Shown here: piece after piece, positions 24,397-32,789 of the stretch
Layout: every line of letters starts with the position of its first letter
Numbering within the stretch: the first letter of the stretch is position 1
Assembly: GCA_035548125.1 (NCBI GenBank)
Contig: DASZTV010000052.1
Coordinates: 1 to 64,000, forward strand
Reading direction: 5' to 3'
Source of the DNA: DASZTV01 sp035548125
Lineage (GTDB): Bacteria; Actinomycetota; Actinomycetes; JAFAQI01
DNA: 64,000 nucleotides
Notes under the pieces: model-generated
What the model saw: the letters and a program-made list of their open reading frames with translations, nothing else
Databases searched by the model: none
Told to the model about the DNA's origin: nothing
Made by a program: the position numbers and the translations under genes

Positions 24397-25221
24397 GTGG
24401 CAGGTGGGCCGGTGGGCGTGTGGAGCGACCTGTCGCGACCGCCGTTGGCCGCCGAGCGGTTAAACCGGGCGTTGGCCCGTGACGGATTCGGGACTCGGAT
24501 CGAGGTCGTCGAGCAGACCCGGTCGACGAACGCCGACGTCGTGGCGGCGGCGCGAGACGGAGCGGCCGAGGGTCTGGTCGTCATCGCGGAGCAGCAGACC
24601 GCCGGCCGTGGCCGTCTGGACCGCCAATGGGAGTCGCCGCCCCGGGCCGGACTGACGCTCTCGGTGTTGTTGCGACCGACAGTGGACATCGCCCACTGGG
24701 GCCTGCTGCCGTTGCTCGCCGGGCTGGCCGTCCTCGAGGCGGTCTCGGCAGTCGGCTATGTCGACGCGACGCTGAAGTGGCCCAACGACGTGCTGGTCGA
24801 CGATCGCAAGCTCGGCGGCCTGCTCGTCGAGCTCGCGGGCGATGCCGCCGTGGTGGGGATCGGTCTCAACGTGTCCACCCGCGAGGAAGAGCTGCCGGTG
24901 GCTACCGCTACGAGCCTGCTGATCGCCGGGGGAGTCACCGACCGCGAGCCCCTCGCCAAGGAGCTGCTGCGCGCCCTCGTCCGCCGCTATCGGGTCTGGT
25001 CCGACGCCGCCGGTGACGCGGCGTCGGTGCTACCGGCATACCGGGAGCGATGCGAGACGATTGGCGCGAAGATCGAGCTCACGCTTCCCGACGGAGGGGT
25101 CGCGCGAGGTACGGCGGTCGACGTCGACGACGTCGGTCGGCTGGTCGTCGTCGACGAGGCGACCGGCGAAGAGCACACCTGGCTGGTCGGCGACGTGACG
25201 CACGTACGGAGGGGTGAGTAG
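24397..25221 (+). CDS. birA: Biotin-[acetyl-CoA carboxylase] ligase
   Basis: A 274-residue biotin protein ligase without an N-terminal DNA-binding domain, so an enzyme rather than a repressor. Biotinyl-AMP binding motifs are TAGRGRLDRQW (about residues 68-78) and LKWPNDVLV (about 127-135), with KLGGLLVE following. A C-terminal SH3-like cap ends in THVRR. It attaches biotin to the BCCP lysine of acyl-CoA carboxylase; accD/accE are transcribed divergently beside it. GTG 24397 is chosen; GTGs at 24412 and 24418 are alternatives. The stop overlaps the next start by one base. Confidence 0.9.
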   Translation: MAGGPVGVWSDLSRPPLAAERLNRALARDGFGTRIEVVEQTRSTNADVVAAARDGAAEGLVVIAEQQTAGRGRLDRQWESPPRAGLTLSVLLRPTVDIAHWGLLPLLAGLAVLEAVSAVGYVDATLKWPNDVLVDDRKLGGLLVELAGDAAVVGIGLNVSTREEELPVATATSLLIAGGVTDREPLAKELLRALVRRYRVWSDAAGDAASVLPAYRERCETIGAKIELTLPDGGVARGTAVDVDDVGRLVVVDEATGEEHTWLVGDVTHVRRGE

Positions 25222-25721
25222 TGGGATTTCCCGAGAACGTCCTGGACGACGATGAGAAGGTCGTGCGCAACCTGCGGCAGCACTGGCGGCGGGTGGTCGG
25301 CCCGGTGATCCTCGCGCCGATCGTGGTCGGCCTGGCGTCCTACGGCTGGTTCTCGCTGCCGGACAACTCGGCGCGGAAGGTGCTGCGGTGGATCATCCTT
25401 GCCGCGGCCCTGGTGATCCTGGTCTGGTGGTCGTTGCGTCCGTTCCTCGTGTGGCTGACCACGAGGTACGTCATCACCGACCGGCGAGTGCTGATGCGGC
25501 AGGGCGTGCTGTCCCGAAACGGTCGTGACGTGCCGATGAGCAGAGTCAACGACGTGTCGTTCTCGCACACCGTCGTCGAGCGGCTGTTCGGCTCCGGAAC
25601 GCTGGTGATCGAGTCGGCGGGTGAACGCGGCCAGGTCACCCTCACGGACGTCCCGCACGTCGAAGCGGTCCAGCGTGAGATCTACCAGCTCGTCGAAGAC
25701 GAGGCGCAGCGGCTGAAGTGA
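25221..25721 (+). CDS. Membrane-associated bacterial PH-domain protein
   Basis: A 166-residue protein. Two hydrophobic helices (about 30-50 and 55-76) are followed by a YdbS/bPH2-type PH domain: RYVITDRRVLMRQGVLSR, then VSFSHTVVERLFGSGTLVIESAG. Such proteins are membrane-bound with unknown ligand; a position next to birA is common in actinobacteria. It starts at GTG 25221 (TAGTG junction with birA) and overlaps the next gene by 4 bases. Confidence 0.8.
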   Translation: MGFPENVLDDDEKVVRNLRQHWRRVVGPVILAPIVVGLASYGWFSLPDNSARKVLRWIILAAALVILVWWSLRPFLVWLTTRYVITDRRVLMRQGVLSRNGRDVPMSRVNDVSFSHTVVERLFGSGTLVIESAGERGQVTLTDVPHVEAVQREIYQLVEDEAQRLK

Positions 25722-27250
25722 TCGACACCGCACAAGCTGTTCGTTCCCGGCTCGACCAGGTCGGGCTGGAGACGGCCATCCTGGTCGCCGTCGCGTGCCT
25801 CGGGATCACCGCCTTGTCGGGACGGGTCGGCACCGCGGGCTTCACCGCCGCGGTCGCGGTGGTCGCGGCGCTCGTCGCCGTGAGCACGGCCGCGGCGGAC
25901 CGCCTTCGAGCCCTGCTGACGCGGATGCGGCGAACTCCGCTGCGCTCGCGCAACCTCCCCCTCGCGGACTTCCGCCCGCCGCGTCTCCCGCCGCGACTGC
26001 TGATGGAGCCGGCAGGTGCGGAATGGCTGCCGGTCGCCGCGCTGCTCGCCGGTGTCCTGGTGTGGCGGTCGGGAACGGCCCACCACGGCGTCGCCATCGC
26101 CCTGCTGGTGGTCTCCGCAGGGCTTGCGGTCGCGCGGGTGACGGGGCTGGCGGCGCTGCTCGCTCGTGACCACCGGTCGAAGCTGCGCACGCGTGCGGTT
26201 GCCGCAGTCAGCCAGGCCGTCGCGCAGCTCGCGCCGGACGTCCTCCTCTACTTCTCGGGCAGCGTCGAGGAGCTCTACCAGCTACGGATGTGGTTCGAGC
26301 CGGTCGCACGGCTCGGTCGGCGCCCGCTCGTGGTGGTGCGCAGCGACGCCGCGATGGATGAGCTTCACGACGCGCCGTTCCCGGTCATCTCGTCGGTCTA
26401 CAACGGCACGATCGCGGCGCTGCCCCTTCCGGCCAAGGTGCTCACGCTGTTTCCGACCCACAGCGGGAACAACCTGTCGATGCTGCGTCGCCCGGAGACT
26501 TACTGCGTGTTCATCGGTCACGGCGACAGCGACAAGCCGGACAGCGCCAACCCGTACGCCCGCGTCTACGACGAGGTGTGGGTGGCCGGTCCGCTCGGCC
26601 GTCGCCGTTACGCGGACGCAGCGATCGGCGTCCGCAACGACGCGGTGCACGAGATCGGGCGGCCGCAGTTCCTCGTCCCCGCCGAGGCTCCGGCGAAACC
26701 GCCGCTGATCGTCTACGCGCCGACGTGGGAAGGGTGGGGCGACGACCCGCACCACAGCTCGCTACCGCACGTCGGAGAGGCGCTCGTCGATGCCCTGCTT
26801 GCCACGCCCGGCGTACAGGTCCGCTACCGCCCGCACCCGCTCACCGGCCGCCGCGACCCGGCAGTCCGCAAGGCGCACGAGGCCATCGTCCGGCGAATCG
26901 GGCGGGTGCCGGCGGAAGAGCCCATGGCGGTGACCGCCGCCGCCGCGAGCGCGCTGGTCTGTGACGTCTCCAGCGTGGTGTCCGAGTACCTGCCGTACGA
27001 CCGGCCGTACGCCGTGCCGGACACCCGCGGGCTTGGCCGGCGCGGGATGACCCGCAGCTACCCGTCGACCTCCGGCGGGTTCCTGATCGGCGCGGACCTG
27101 GCCGGGCTCGACGCTCTCGTCGCTGCGACCACCGGGCGCCGCGATCCCACGAAGCGAGCAAGGCGAGCGCTGATCGCTGACGCACTCGGGGATCCGTCGA
27201 CGTCACAGGAACGGTTCGCCGCTGCCGTCGCGCGGGTGCTCGGCGGATGA
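25718..27250 (+). CDS. Second membrane-anchored TagF/TarL-like polyol-phosphotransferase
   Basis: A 510-residue paralogue of the protein at 20.6 kb. The N-terminal 150 residues carry hydrophobic segments at about 18-55 and 105-150. The catalytic domain repeats the same motifs: FIGHGDSDK with His268, YAPTWEGWGDDP, YRPHPLTGR near 370 and VCDVSSVVSEY near 410. It is shorter in the N-terminal membrane part and its C-terminus lacks the extra 40 residues of the first copy. It sits between a PH-domain protein and an adenylate cyclase, away from the CDP-polyol synthase. It may prime, extend or cap the same polymer; that division of labour is inference. Confidence 0.78.
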   Translation: MIDTAQAVRSRLDQVGLETAILVAVACLGITALSGRVGTAGFTAAVAVVAALVAVSTAAADRLRALLTRMRRTPLRSRNLPLADFRPPRLPPRLLMEPAGAEWLPVAALLAGVLVWRSGTAHHGVAIALLVVSAGLAVARVTGLAALLARDHRSKLRTRAVAAVSQAVAQLAPDVLLYFSGSVEELYQLRMWFEPVARLGRRPLVVVRSDAAMDELHDAPFPVISSVYNGTIAALPLPAKVLTLFPTHSGNNLSMLRRPETYCVFIGHGDSDKPDSANPYARVYDEVWVAGPLGRRRYADAAIGVRNDAVHEIGRPQFLVPAEAPAKPPLIVYAPTWEGWGDDPHHSSLPHVGEALVDALLATPGVQVRYRPHPLTGRRDPAVRKAHEAIVRRIGRVPAEEPMAVTAAAASALVCDVSSVVSEYLPYDRPYAVPDTRGLGRRGMTRSYPSTSGGFLIGADLAGLDALVAATTGRRDPTKRARRALIADALGDPSTSQERFAAAVARVLGG

Positions 27251-28215
27251 CGCGGCCTCCCGACTTCGACCCCGGTCCGCTCGAGCGAGAGCTGCTGGGC
27301 GGCGAGCGGCGCTACACGCGGCTCGAGGTGGCAGAGCTTTCAGGAGTGCCTATCGAGCGCTGCACCGAGTTCTGGCACGCACTCGGCTTCGCCGACGTGG
27401 ACGACGACGCGTGTGCCTTCACCGATCGTGACGTCTGGGCCGTCAAGACGGTGACAGCGCTCGGTGACGCGGGCTGGCTTCCCGAGGACATGCAGGTGTC
27501 GATGGCCCGCGCCCTCGGCCAGTCGTTGTCGCGGCTCGCCGACTGGCAGCTGGGCACGATCAGCGGGATGTTCGACCCGGCAAGCGCTCCGAACGAGGCG
27601 ATGCGGCGGGCCGAGGAGCTGGTGCCGGTCGTCGAGCAGCTCATCGGCTACGTGTGGCGCCGTCATCTGGCGGCCGCCGCGGGCCGGCTGCTCGCCGCGA
27701 GCGGGGACGAGTTCGCGGCCGGAACCGTCGCGGTCGGCTTCGCCGATCTGGTCGGGTTCACGAGCCTCACCCGCGAGATCGATGAGGAGGAGCTCGCGGA
27801 TCTCGTCGAGCGCTTCGAGGGCCTCGCCTCCAACATCGTGGCGATGGGAGGCGGCAGGGTGATCAAGACGATCGGGGACGAGGTGCTGTTCGTCGCCGAC
27901 GACGTCGCTACCGCCGCGGAGATCGGGACGAGCCTTGCGGAACAGGTCCCGCAGCATCCATCTCTGCCGGAGCTGCGCGTCGGGATGGCGTACGGCACGG
28001 TGCTGTCCCGGCTGGGCGACGTCTACGGCGAGCCGGTCAACATCGCCGCCCGGCTCACCTCGATCGCGCGGCCGGGTTCGGTGCTCGTCGACCGGGAGTT
28101 CGCCGAGGCCATCGACGGCAACGCCGCCTGGCGGCTGCGCCGGGTGCCACCCCGCCCGGTCCGCGGCTACGCGTTGTTGCAGCCCCTTCGGTTGAGACGC
28201 GCCGACTCGTCCTAG
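27247..28215 (+). CDS. Class III adenylate/guanylate cyclase with N-terminal MerR-like domain
   Basis: A 322-residue protein. Residues 20-65 look like a MerR-type helix-turn-helix (RYTRLEVAELSGV then LGFADVDDDACAFTD), followed by a helical linker. The cyclase domain covers about 158-310. Metal-binding D167 (FADLVGFTS) and D211 (TIGDEVLF), substrate-recognition K207 and D258, and transition-state N265 and R269 (NIAAR) are all present, so it should be catalytically competent and the Lys/Asp pair favours ATP. It overlaps the TagF-like gene by 4 bases, linking cyclic-nucleotide signalling to an envelope operon. What the N-terminal domain senses is unknown. Confidence 0.85.
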   Translation: MTRPPDFDPGPLERELLGGERRYTRLEVAELSGVPIERCTEFWHALGFADVDDDACAFTDRDVWAVKTVTALGDAGWLPEDMQVSMARALGQSLSRLADWQLGTISGMFDPASAPNEAMRRAEELVPVVEQLIGYVWRRHLAAAAGRLLAASGDEFAAGTVAVGFADLVGFTSLTREIDEEELADLVERFEGLASNIVAMGGGRVIKTIGDEVLFVADDVATAAEIGTSLAEQVPQHPSLPELRVGMAYGTVLSRLGDVYGEPVNIAARLTSIARPGSVLVDREFAEAIDGNAAWRLRRVPPRPVRGYALLQPLRLRRADSS

Positions 28216-28218
28216 TCT
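28213..28218 (+). promoter_or_regulatory. -10 hexamer TAGTCT for the HMG-CoA lyase gene
   Basis: TAGTCT ends 7 bases before the GTG at 28226 and includes the TAG stop region of the cyclase gene. Confidence 0.45.
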
Positions 28219-28225
28219 CACGATT

Positions 28226-29140
28226 GTGAGCGACCTGCCGGCGAGGATCAGCCTTCGTGAGGTCGGGCCGCGCGACGGCCTGCAGAACGAGGACCCCGTG
28301 CCCACCGCCGCCAAGGTGGAGCTGGTCAACGCGTTGTCCACCACCGGCGTCGGCCGGATCGAGGCCGTGAGCTTCGTTCATCCCAAGGCGATCCCGCAGA
28401 TGGCGGACGCCGATGAGGTCTGGGCGGGCATCACGCGCAACGACGACGTCCGCTATTCGGCGCTGGTGCCGAACCTGCGCGGCGCGCAGCGCGCGCTGAC
28501 CGCCGGGTTCCGCGACATCGAGGTCGTCGTCTCGGCGTCGGACACCCACAACCGCAAGAACGTCAACCGCAGCACCGAGGAGTCGCTCGACGAGATCGCC
28601 GAGCTCATCGCGCTCGCCCACGACACGGGCGCCAGTGTGCAGGTGGTCGTGGCGACGGCGTGGGGCTGCCCGTACGAAGGCGATGTGCCGGTCGAGCGGG
28701 TGCTCGCCGTAGCGGGCCGGGCGATCAGCGACGGCGCCGACGCGATCTCCTTCGGCGACACCACGGGGATGGCCACGCCGGGTCGGGTCACCCGGCTGAT
28801 CGGCGAGCTGCGCTCCGCGCATCCCGCGACGCCGGTCAACCTCCACTTCCACAACACCCGGGGTACCGGGCTCGCCAACGTCCTCGCTGCGATGCAGCTA
28901 GGGGTCGACGACTTCGACGCAAGCGTCGGTGGCCTCGGGGGTTGTCCCTACGCGCCAGGCGCGAGTGGCAACGTCGCCTCCGAAGAGCTCATCCACATGG
29001 TCGAGGACATGGGCGTCGACACCGGCATCGACCTCGACGCCATGATCGACGCGGCTGAGACCGCCGAGCGAATCGTCGGACGGACGCTGCCCAGCCAGGT
29101 GCTTCGGGCCGGCCCTCGCACACGCACGACTACGGCGTGA
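28226..29140 (+). CDS. Hydroxymethylglutaryl-CoA lyase
   Basis: A 304-residue TIM-barrel lyase cleaving HMG-CoA to acetoacetate and acetyl-CoA, the last step of leucine breakdown. The catalytic/metal motif VGPRDGLQNE is at residues 13-22, HFHNTRG near 211-217 supplies the metal histidines, and the signature loop GLGGCPYAPGASGN carries the active-site Cys240. With a carboxyltransferase and acyl-CoA dehydrogenase close by on the same strand it suggests a leucine or related branched-chain route. It overlaps the acetyltransferase gene by 4 bases. Confidence 0.93.
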   Translation: MSDLPARISLREVGPRDGLQNEDPVPTAAKVELVNALSTTGVGRIEAVSFVHPKAIPQMADADEVWAGITRNDDVRYSALVPNLRGAQRALTAGFRDIEVVVSASDTHNRKNVNRSTEESLDEIAELIALAHDTGASVQVVVATAWGCPYEGDVPVERVLAVAGRAISDGADAISFGDTTGMATPGRVTRLIGELRSAHPATPVNLHFHNTRGTGLANVLAAMQLGVDDFDASVGGLGGCPYAPGASGNVASEELIHMVEDMGVDTGIDLDAMIDAAETAERIVGRTLPSQVLRAGPRTRTTTA

Positions 29141-29634
29141 GCCTGCGCATTCGATACGCCGAACAGTCGGACCTGGCGGCGTTGACCGAGATCTACAACC
29201 ACTACGTCCTGCACACCGCCGCGACGTTCGACATCACCCAGTTCGACGTCACGGAGCGCCAGGCGTGGTTCGACCACTACGCCCGCTCCGGCCCGCACCG
29301 GCTGCTGGTAGCGGTCGACGGAAGCACCGTGGTGGGTTACGCGAGCAGCAGCCGATTTCGTCCCAAGCCCGCGTACGACACCTCGATCGAGGTGACGATC
29401 TACCTTCACCCGGGTGCGACCGGAGGCGGGGTCGGATCGGCGCTCTACGAGCGGTTGTTCGCCGAGCTACGTGACGAAGGACTGCACCGGGCGTACGCCG
29501 GTATCGCCGTCCCGAACCCCGCGTCGATCGCGCTGCATCGCAAGTTCGGCTTCGTCGAGGTGGGAACGTTGACCCAGGCTGGGCGCAAGTTCGACGCGTG
29601 GTGGGACGTCCTCTGGATGGAGTGTGCGCTGTGA
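29137..29634 (+). CDS. GNAT N-acetyltransferase, phosphinothricin/methionine sulfoximine type
   Basis: A 165-residue acetyltransferase. The opening IRYAEQSDLAALTEIYNHYV, the TAATFD segment and the acetyl-CoA loop LHPGATGGGVGSALYERL fit the PAT/MnaT group, which acetylates phosphinothricin, methionine sulfoximine or similar amino-acid analogues. The natural substrate here is unknown. It is embedded between HMG-CoA lyase and a carboxyltransferase, with 4-base overlaps on both sides, so it is co-expressed with acyl-CoA metabolism. Confidence 0.8.
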   Translation: MSLRIRYAEQSDLAALTEIYNHYVLHTAATFDITQFDVTERQAWFDHYARSGPHRLLVAVDGSTVVGYASSSRFRPKPAYDTSIEVTIYLHPGATGGGVGSALYERLFAELRDEGLHRAYAGIAVPNPASIALHRKFGFVEVGTLTQAGRKFDAWWDVLWMECAL

Positions 29635-31148
29635 CGGACATCCACAAGCTCCGCGAGCAGATCGAACGCGGGGGTGAGGAGAAGTACCACGCGGCGAACG
29701 CGGAGTCCGGCAAGCTGTTCGCGCGCGAGCGCATCCGGCTGCTTGTCGACGACGGCAGCTTTGTCGAGGACGGCATGTTCGCCAACGCCACGGCAGGCGA
29801 TCTTCCCGCTGACGGTGTGGTGACCGGGATCGCGCGGATCGCCGGACGCCAGGTGTGCCTGATGGCGAACGACTCGACGGTGAAGGCCGGCTCGTGGGGC
29901 GCGCGCACCGTCGAGAAGATCATCCGGATCATCGAGCGGGCGATCTCGCTCGGCGTACCGATGGTGTGGCTCGTGGACTCAGCGGGCGCGCGGATCACCG
30001 ACCAGGTCCAGATGTTCCCGGGTCGTCGCGGTGCCGGGAAGATCTTTCACAACCAGGTCAAGGCGAGCGGTCAGATCCCGCAGGTCTGCGCCCTGTTCGG
30101 TCCGAGCGCCGCAGGTGGCGCCTACATCCCTGCGTTCTGCGACGTGGTCGTCATGGTCGACGGCAACGCCTCGATGTATCTCGGCTCGGCGCGGATGGTC
30201 GAGATGGTCGTCGGCGAGCAGACCACGCTCGAGGAGATGGGCGGTGCCCGGATGCACTGCACCGTCTCCGGCGTCGGTCACTTCCTGGCTCCGGACGAAC
30301 CGAGCGCGATCGAGACGGTGAAGCGCTACCTGTCCTATCTGCCGTCGAACTGGCAGGGCGAGCCGCCGGCGGCACCTGCTGTGGACGCGGGTGGCGGTGA
30401 CCTGCGCGCGATGGTTCCTGAGAACGACCGGCAGGCTTACGACATGCGCCGCTACGTCGCGGCGCTGCTCGACGACGGTTCGTTCTTCCAGATCCACGAG
30501 CTCTGGGCGAAGGAGCTCATCGTCGGCTTCGGCCGGCTTGCCGGGCAGGTGGTCGGCGTCGTGGCGAACAACCCGATGATCAAGGGAGGGGTGCTGTTCG
30601 TCGACTCCGCGGACAAGGGGGCTCGCTTCATCCAGCTCTGTGACGCCTTCAACGTGCCGCTGCTCTTCCTCGCTGACGTTCCCGGTTTCATGGTCGGCAC
30701 CGCGGTGGAGCGGGAGGGCATCATCCGGCACGGCGCGAAGCTGATCACTGCGGTGTCGGAGGCGACGGTTCCGAAGATCTCGGTGGTGGTGCGCAAGGCG
30801 TACGGCGCGGGCCTCTACGCGATGGCCGGCCCGGGGTTCGGCACGGACGCGACTCTCGCACTACCCACCGCGAAGATTGCGGTGATGGGTGCCGAGGCCG
30901 CGGTCAACGCCGTCTACTACAACCGGATCCAGAAGATCACCGACGAGGCCGAGCGCGAGAAGTACGTCGCGAAGCTCCGCGCGGAGTACGACGAGGACGT
31001 GGACATCGTCCACCTGGCGAGCGAGCTGGTCGTCGACGCAATCCTCGAACCGGAGGAACTTCGGTCCGAGCTAATCGCTCGCTTTGCCGCTTACCGGGGC
31101 AAGGACCGCGCCTTCGCCCGCAGGCGCCACGGGGTCACGCCCGTCTGA
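29631..31148 (+). CDS. Acyl-CoA carboxylase beta subunit (methylcrotonyl-CoA-like candidate)
   Basis: A 505-residue biotin-dependent carboxyltransferase. The first half has VDSAGARITDQVQMFPGRRGAG and FGPSAAGGAYIPAFCD; the second has FLADVPGFMVGTAVEREGI and VVRKAYGAGLYAMAGPG. It differs clearly from the AccD at 22.7 kb, including Phe-Cys in the acyl-CoA pocket segment and no epsilon subunit beside it. The HMG-CoA lyase and acyl-CoA dehydrogenase neighbours point to methylcrotonyl-CoA (leucine) or another branched acyl-CoA, but no matching alpha subunit is nearby. The GTG at 29631 is supported by the 4-base overlap. The last 78 bases overlap the convergent GtrA gene. Confidence 0.8.
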   Translation: MTDIHKLREQIERGGEEKYHAANAESGKLFARERIRLLVDDGSFVEDGMFANATAGDLPADGVVTGIARIAGRQVCLMANDSTVKAGSWGARTVEKIIRIIERAISLGVPMVWLVDSAGARITDQVQMFPGRRGAGKIFHNQVKASGQIPQVCALFGPSAAGGAYIPAFCDVVVMVDGNASMYLGSARMVEMVVGEQTTLEEMGGARMHCTVSGVGHFLAPDEPSAIETVKRYLSYLPSNWQGEPPAAPAVDAGGGDLRAMVPENDRQAYDMRRYVAALLDDGSFFQIHELWAKELIVGFGRLAGQVVGVVANNPMIKGGVLFVDSADKGARFIQLCDAFNVPLLFLADVPGFMVGTAVEREGIIRHGAKLITAVSEATVPKISVVVRKAYGAGLYAMAGPGFGTDATLALPTAKIAVMGAEAAVNAVYYNRIQKITDEAEREKYVAKLRAEYDEDVDIVHLASELVVDAILEPEELRSELIARFAAYRGKDRAFARRRHGVTPV

Positions 31149-31625
31149 GGTGAAGATCCAGCGCCGGAACGCCCAGAACCGCCAGACGGTGCCGAGCATC
31201 GTCCCGACCAGCGTCGAGGAGATGTTGTAGGCGAGTGGTGAGTGCAGCCCGAGGATGTACTCGCTGACTCCGACGGGGATCTCGGAGACGGCGACGCCGA
31301 CTGCTGACAGCGCGAGGAACAGCGGAAGCTCTCGGCGTACCCCGTTGCTGTCGATGTGGCGCCACGTCCAGTGGCGGTTTGCGAAGTAGGACAGCGTGGC
31401 GGCGATGATGGTCGCGAGGCCGAAGCTCGTCAGGGGACCGAGTCCTGCGCTGAAGTGGAACAGGTTGTTCAGCGCGGTCGTGAGCACGAACGCGGCCGCA
31501 CCGACGACCCCGAACTTCGCGATCTCGTGGATCAGCTGCTCGAACGTCGCATAGAAGCGTCGGATCGGGGCCGCGACCACTCTGTCGAGGGTACGGGCCG
31601 CCCTGAAGTCGGTCGCTGAAATCAT
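31071..31625 (-). CDS. GtrA family membrane protein
   Basis: A 184-residue protein with four hydrophobic helices in about residues 36-150. FGVVGAAAFVLTTALNNLFH, the SYFANRHWTWRH loop and WRFWAFRRWIF are typical of GtrA, thought to help flip polyprenyl-phosphate-linked sugars. Its donor enzyme may be the phosphomannose synthase or a GT elsewhere. The start codon is only 14 bases from that of the divergent dehydrogenase, and the 3' end runs 78 bases into the opposing carboxylase gene. Confidence 0.8.
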   Translation of the reverse strand: MISATDFRAARTLDRVVAAPIRRFYATFEQLIHEIAKFGVVGAAAFVLTTALNNLFHFSAGLGPLTSFGLATIIAATLSYFANRHWTWRHIDSNGVRRELPLFLALSAVGVAVSEIPVGVSEYILGLHSPLAYNISSTLVGTMLGTVWRFWAFRRWIFTSDGRDPVAPAGEGAVLAPVSGKASD

Positions 31626-31639
31626 GCGAAAATCGAGGA

Positions 31640-32788
31640 GTGGACCATCGGCTGAGCGACGAGCACGAGGCGCTTCGTAAGAGCGTCGAAACGTTCGCGC
31701 GTGACGTCGTGGCGCCGCAGGCTGAGCACGCAGACCGCACCGGCGAGTTCCCCTACGACGTCGTTCGTCAGATGGGTGAGATGGGGCTTTTCGGGCTGCC
31801 GTTCCCCGAGGAGTACGGCGGCATGGGCGGGGACTTCCTTGCGCTCTGCCTCGCGATCGAGGAACTGGCGCGCGCCGACTCCAGCATCGCCATCACCCTC
31901 GAGGCTGCGGTCGGACTGGGGTCGATGCCGATCTATCGCTTCGGCAGCGAGGAGCAGCGCAACGAGTGGCTGCCCTCGCTGTGCCGGGGCGAGAACCTCG
32001 CCGCGTTCGGCCTCACCGAGCCGGGCGGCGGCTCCGACGCCGGCAATCCGCGCACTCGCGCGGTGGTCGACGGCGAAGAATGGGTGGTGAACGGAACCAA
32101 GGCGTTCATCACCAACTCGGGCACCGACATCACGAACCTGGTCACGGTGCTGTGCCGGACAGGTGAGCGGGCTGACGGAAAGCCGGAGCTGACCTCGATC
32201 ATGGTGCCGGTTCCGCACGACGGTTTCGCTCCCTCCAAGAAGTACGACAAGGTCGGCTGGCACGCGAGCGACACGCGTGAGCTGTCGTTCAAGGACTGCC
32301 GCGTACCGCTCGCCAACGTGCTGGGCGAACGCGGTCGTGGCTATGCGCAGTTCCTCTCCACCCTCGACGAGGGCCGGGTTGCGATCTCGGCGCTGGCCGT
32401 CGGCCTCGCGCAGGCCTGCGTCGACGAGTCGGTCCGCTACGCCCGCGAGCGCGAGGCGTTCGGATCGCCGATCGGCAGCTTCCAAGCAGTCGCCTTCCGG
32501 ATCGCCGACATGGAGGTACGTACCCACGTCGCGCGGTGTGCCTACCTCGATGCGGCATCCCGGATGCTCGCGGGGGAACCGTTCAAGCGTGAGGCCGCGA
32601 TCGCGAAGCTCTACTCCTCGACGATCGCTGTCGACAACGCCCGAGACGCAACGCAGGTGTTCGGCGGCTACGGCTTCATGAACGAGTTCCCGGTGGCGCG
32701 CCACTGGCGGGACGCCAAGATCCTCGAGATCGGCGAGGGCACCTCGGAGATCCAGCGCATGCTCATCGCCCGCGACCTCGGGCTCTGA
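31640..32788 (+). CDS. Acyl-CoA dehydrogenase
   Basis: A 382-residue FAD enzyme introducing a 2,3-double bond into an acyl-CoA. The FAD/substrate segment is FGLTEPGGGSDAGNPRT near 127-143 and NGTKAFITNSG follows. The likely catalytic base is Glu366 in IGEGTSEIQ, the position used by short/medium- and branched-chain members. Gene context (HMG-CoA lyase, carboxyltransferase) suggests a branched-chain substrate such as isovaleryl- or 2-methylbutanoyl-CoA. The GTG start has GAGGA immediately upstream with very tight spacing. Confidence 0.88.
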   Translation: MDHRLSDEHEALRKSVETFARDVVAPQAEHADRTGEFPYDVVRQMGEMGLFGLPFPEEYGGMGGDFLALCLAIEELARADSSIAITLEAAVGLGSMPIYRFGSEEQRNEWLPSLCRGENLAAFGLTEPGGGSDAGNPRTRAVVDGEEWVVNGTKAFITNSGTDITNLVTVLCRTGERADGKPELTSIMVPVPHDGFAPSKKYDKVGWHASDTRELSFKDCRVPLANVLGERGRGYAQFLSTLDEGRVAISALAVGLAQACVDESVRYAREREAFGSPIGSFQAVAFRIADMEVRTHVARCAYLDAASRMLAGEPFKREAAIAKLYSSTIAVDNARDATQVFGGYGFMNEFPVARHWRDAKILEIGEGTSEIQRMLIARDLGL

Positions 32789-32789
32789 C

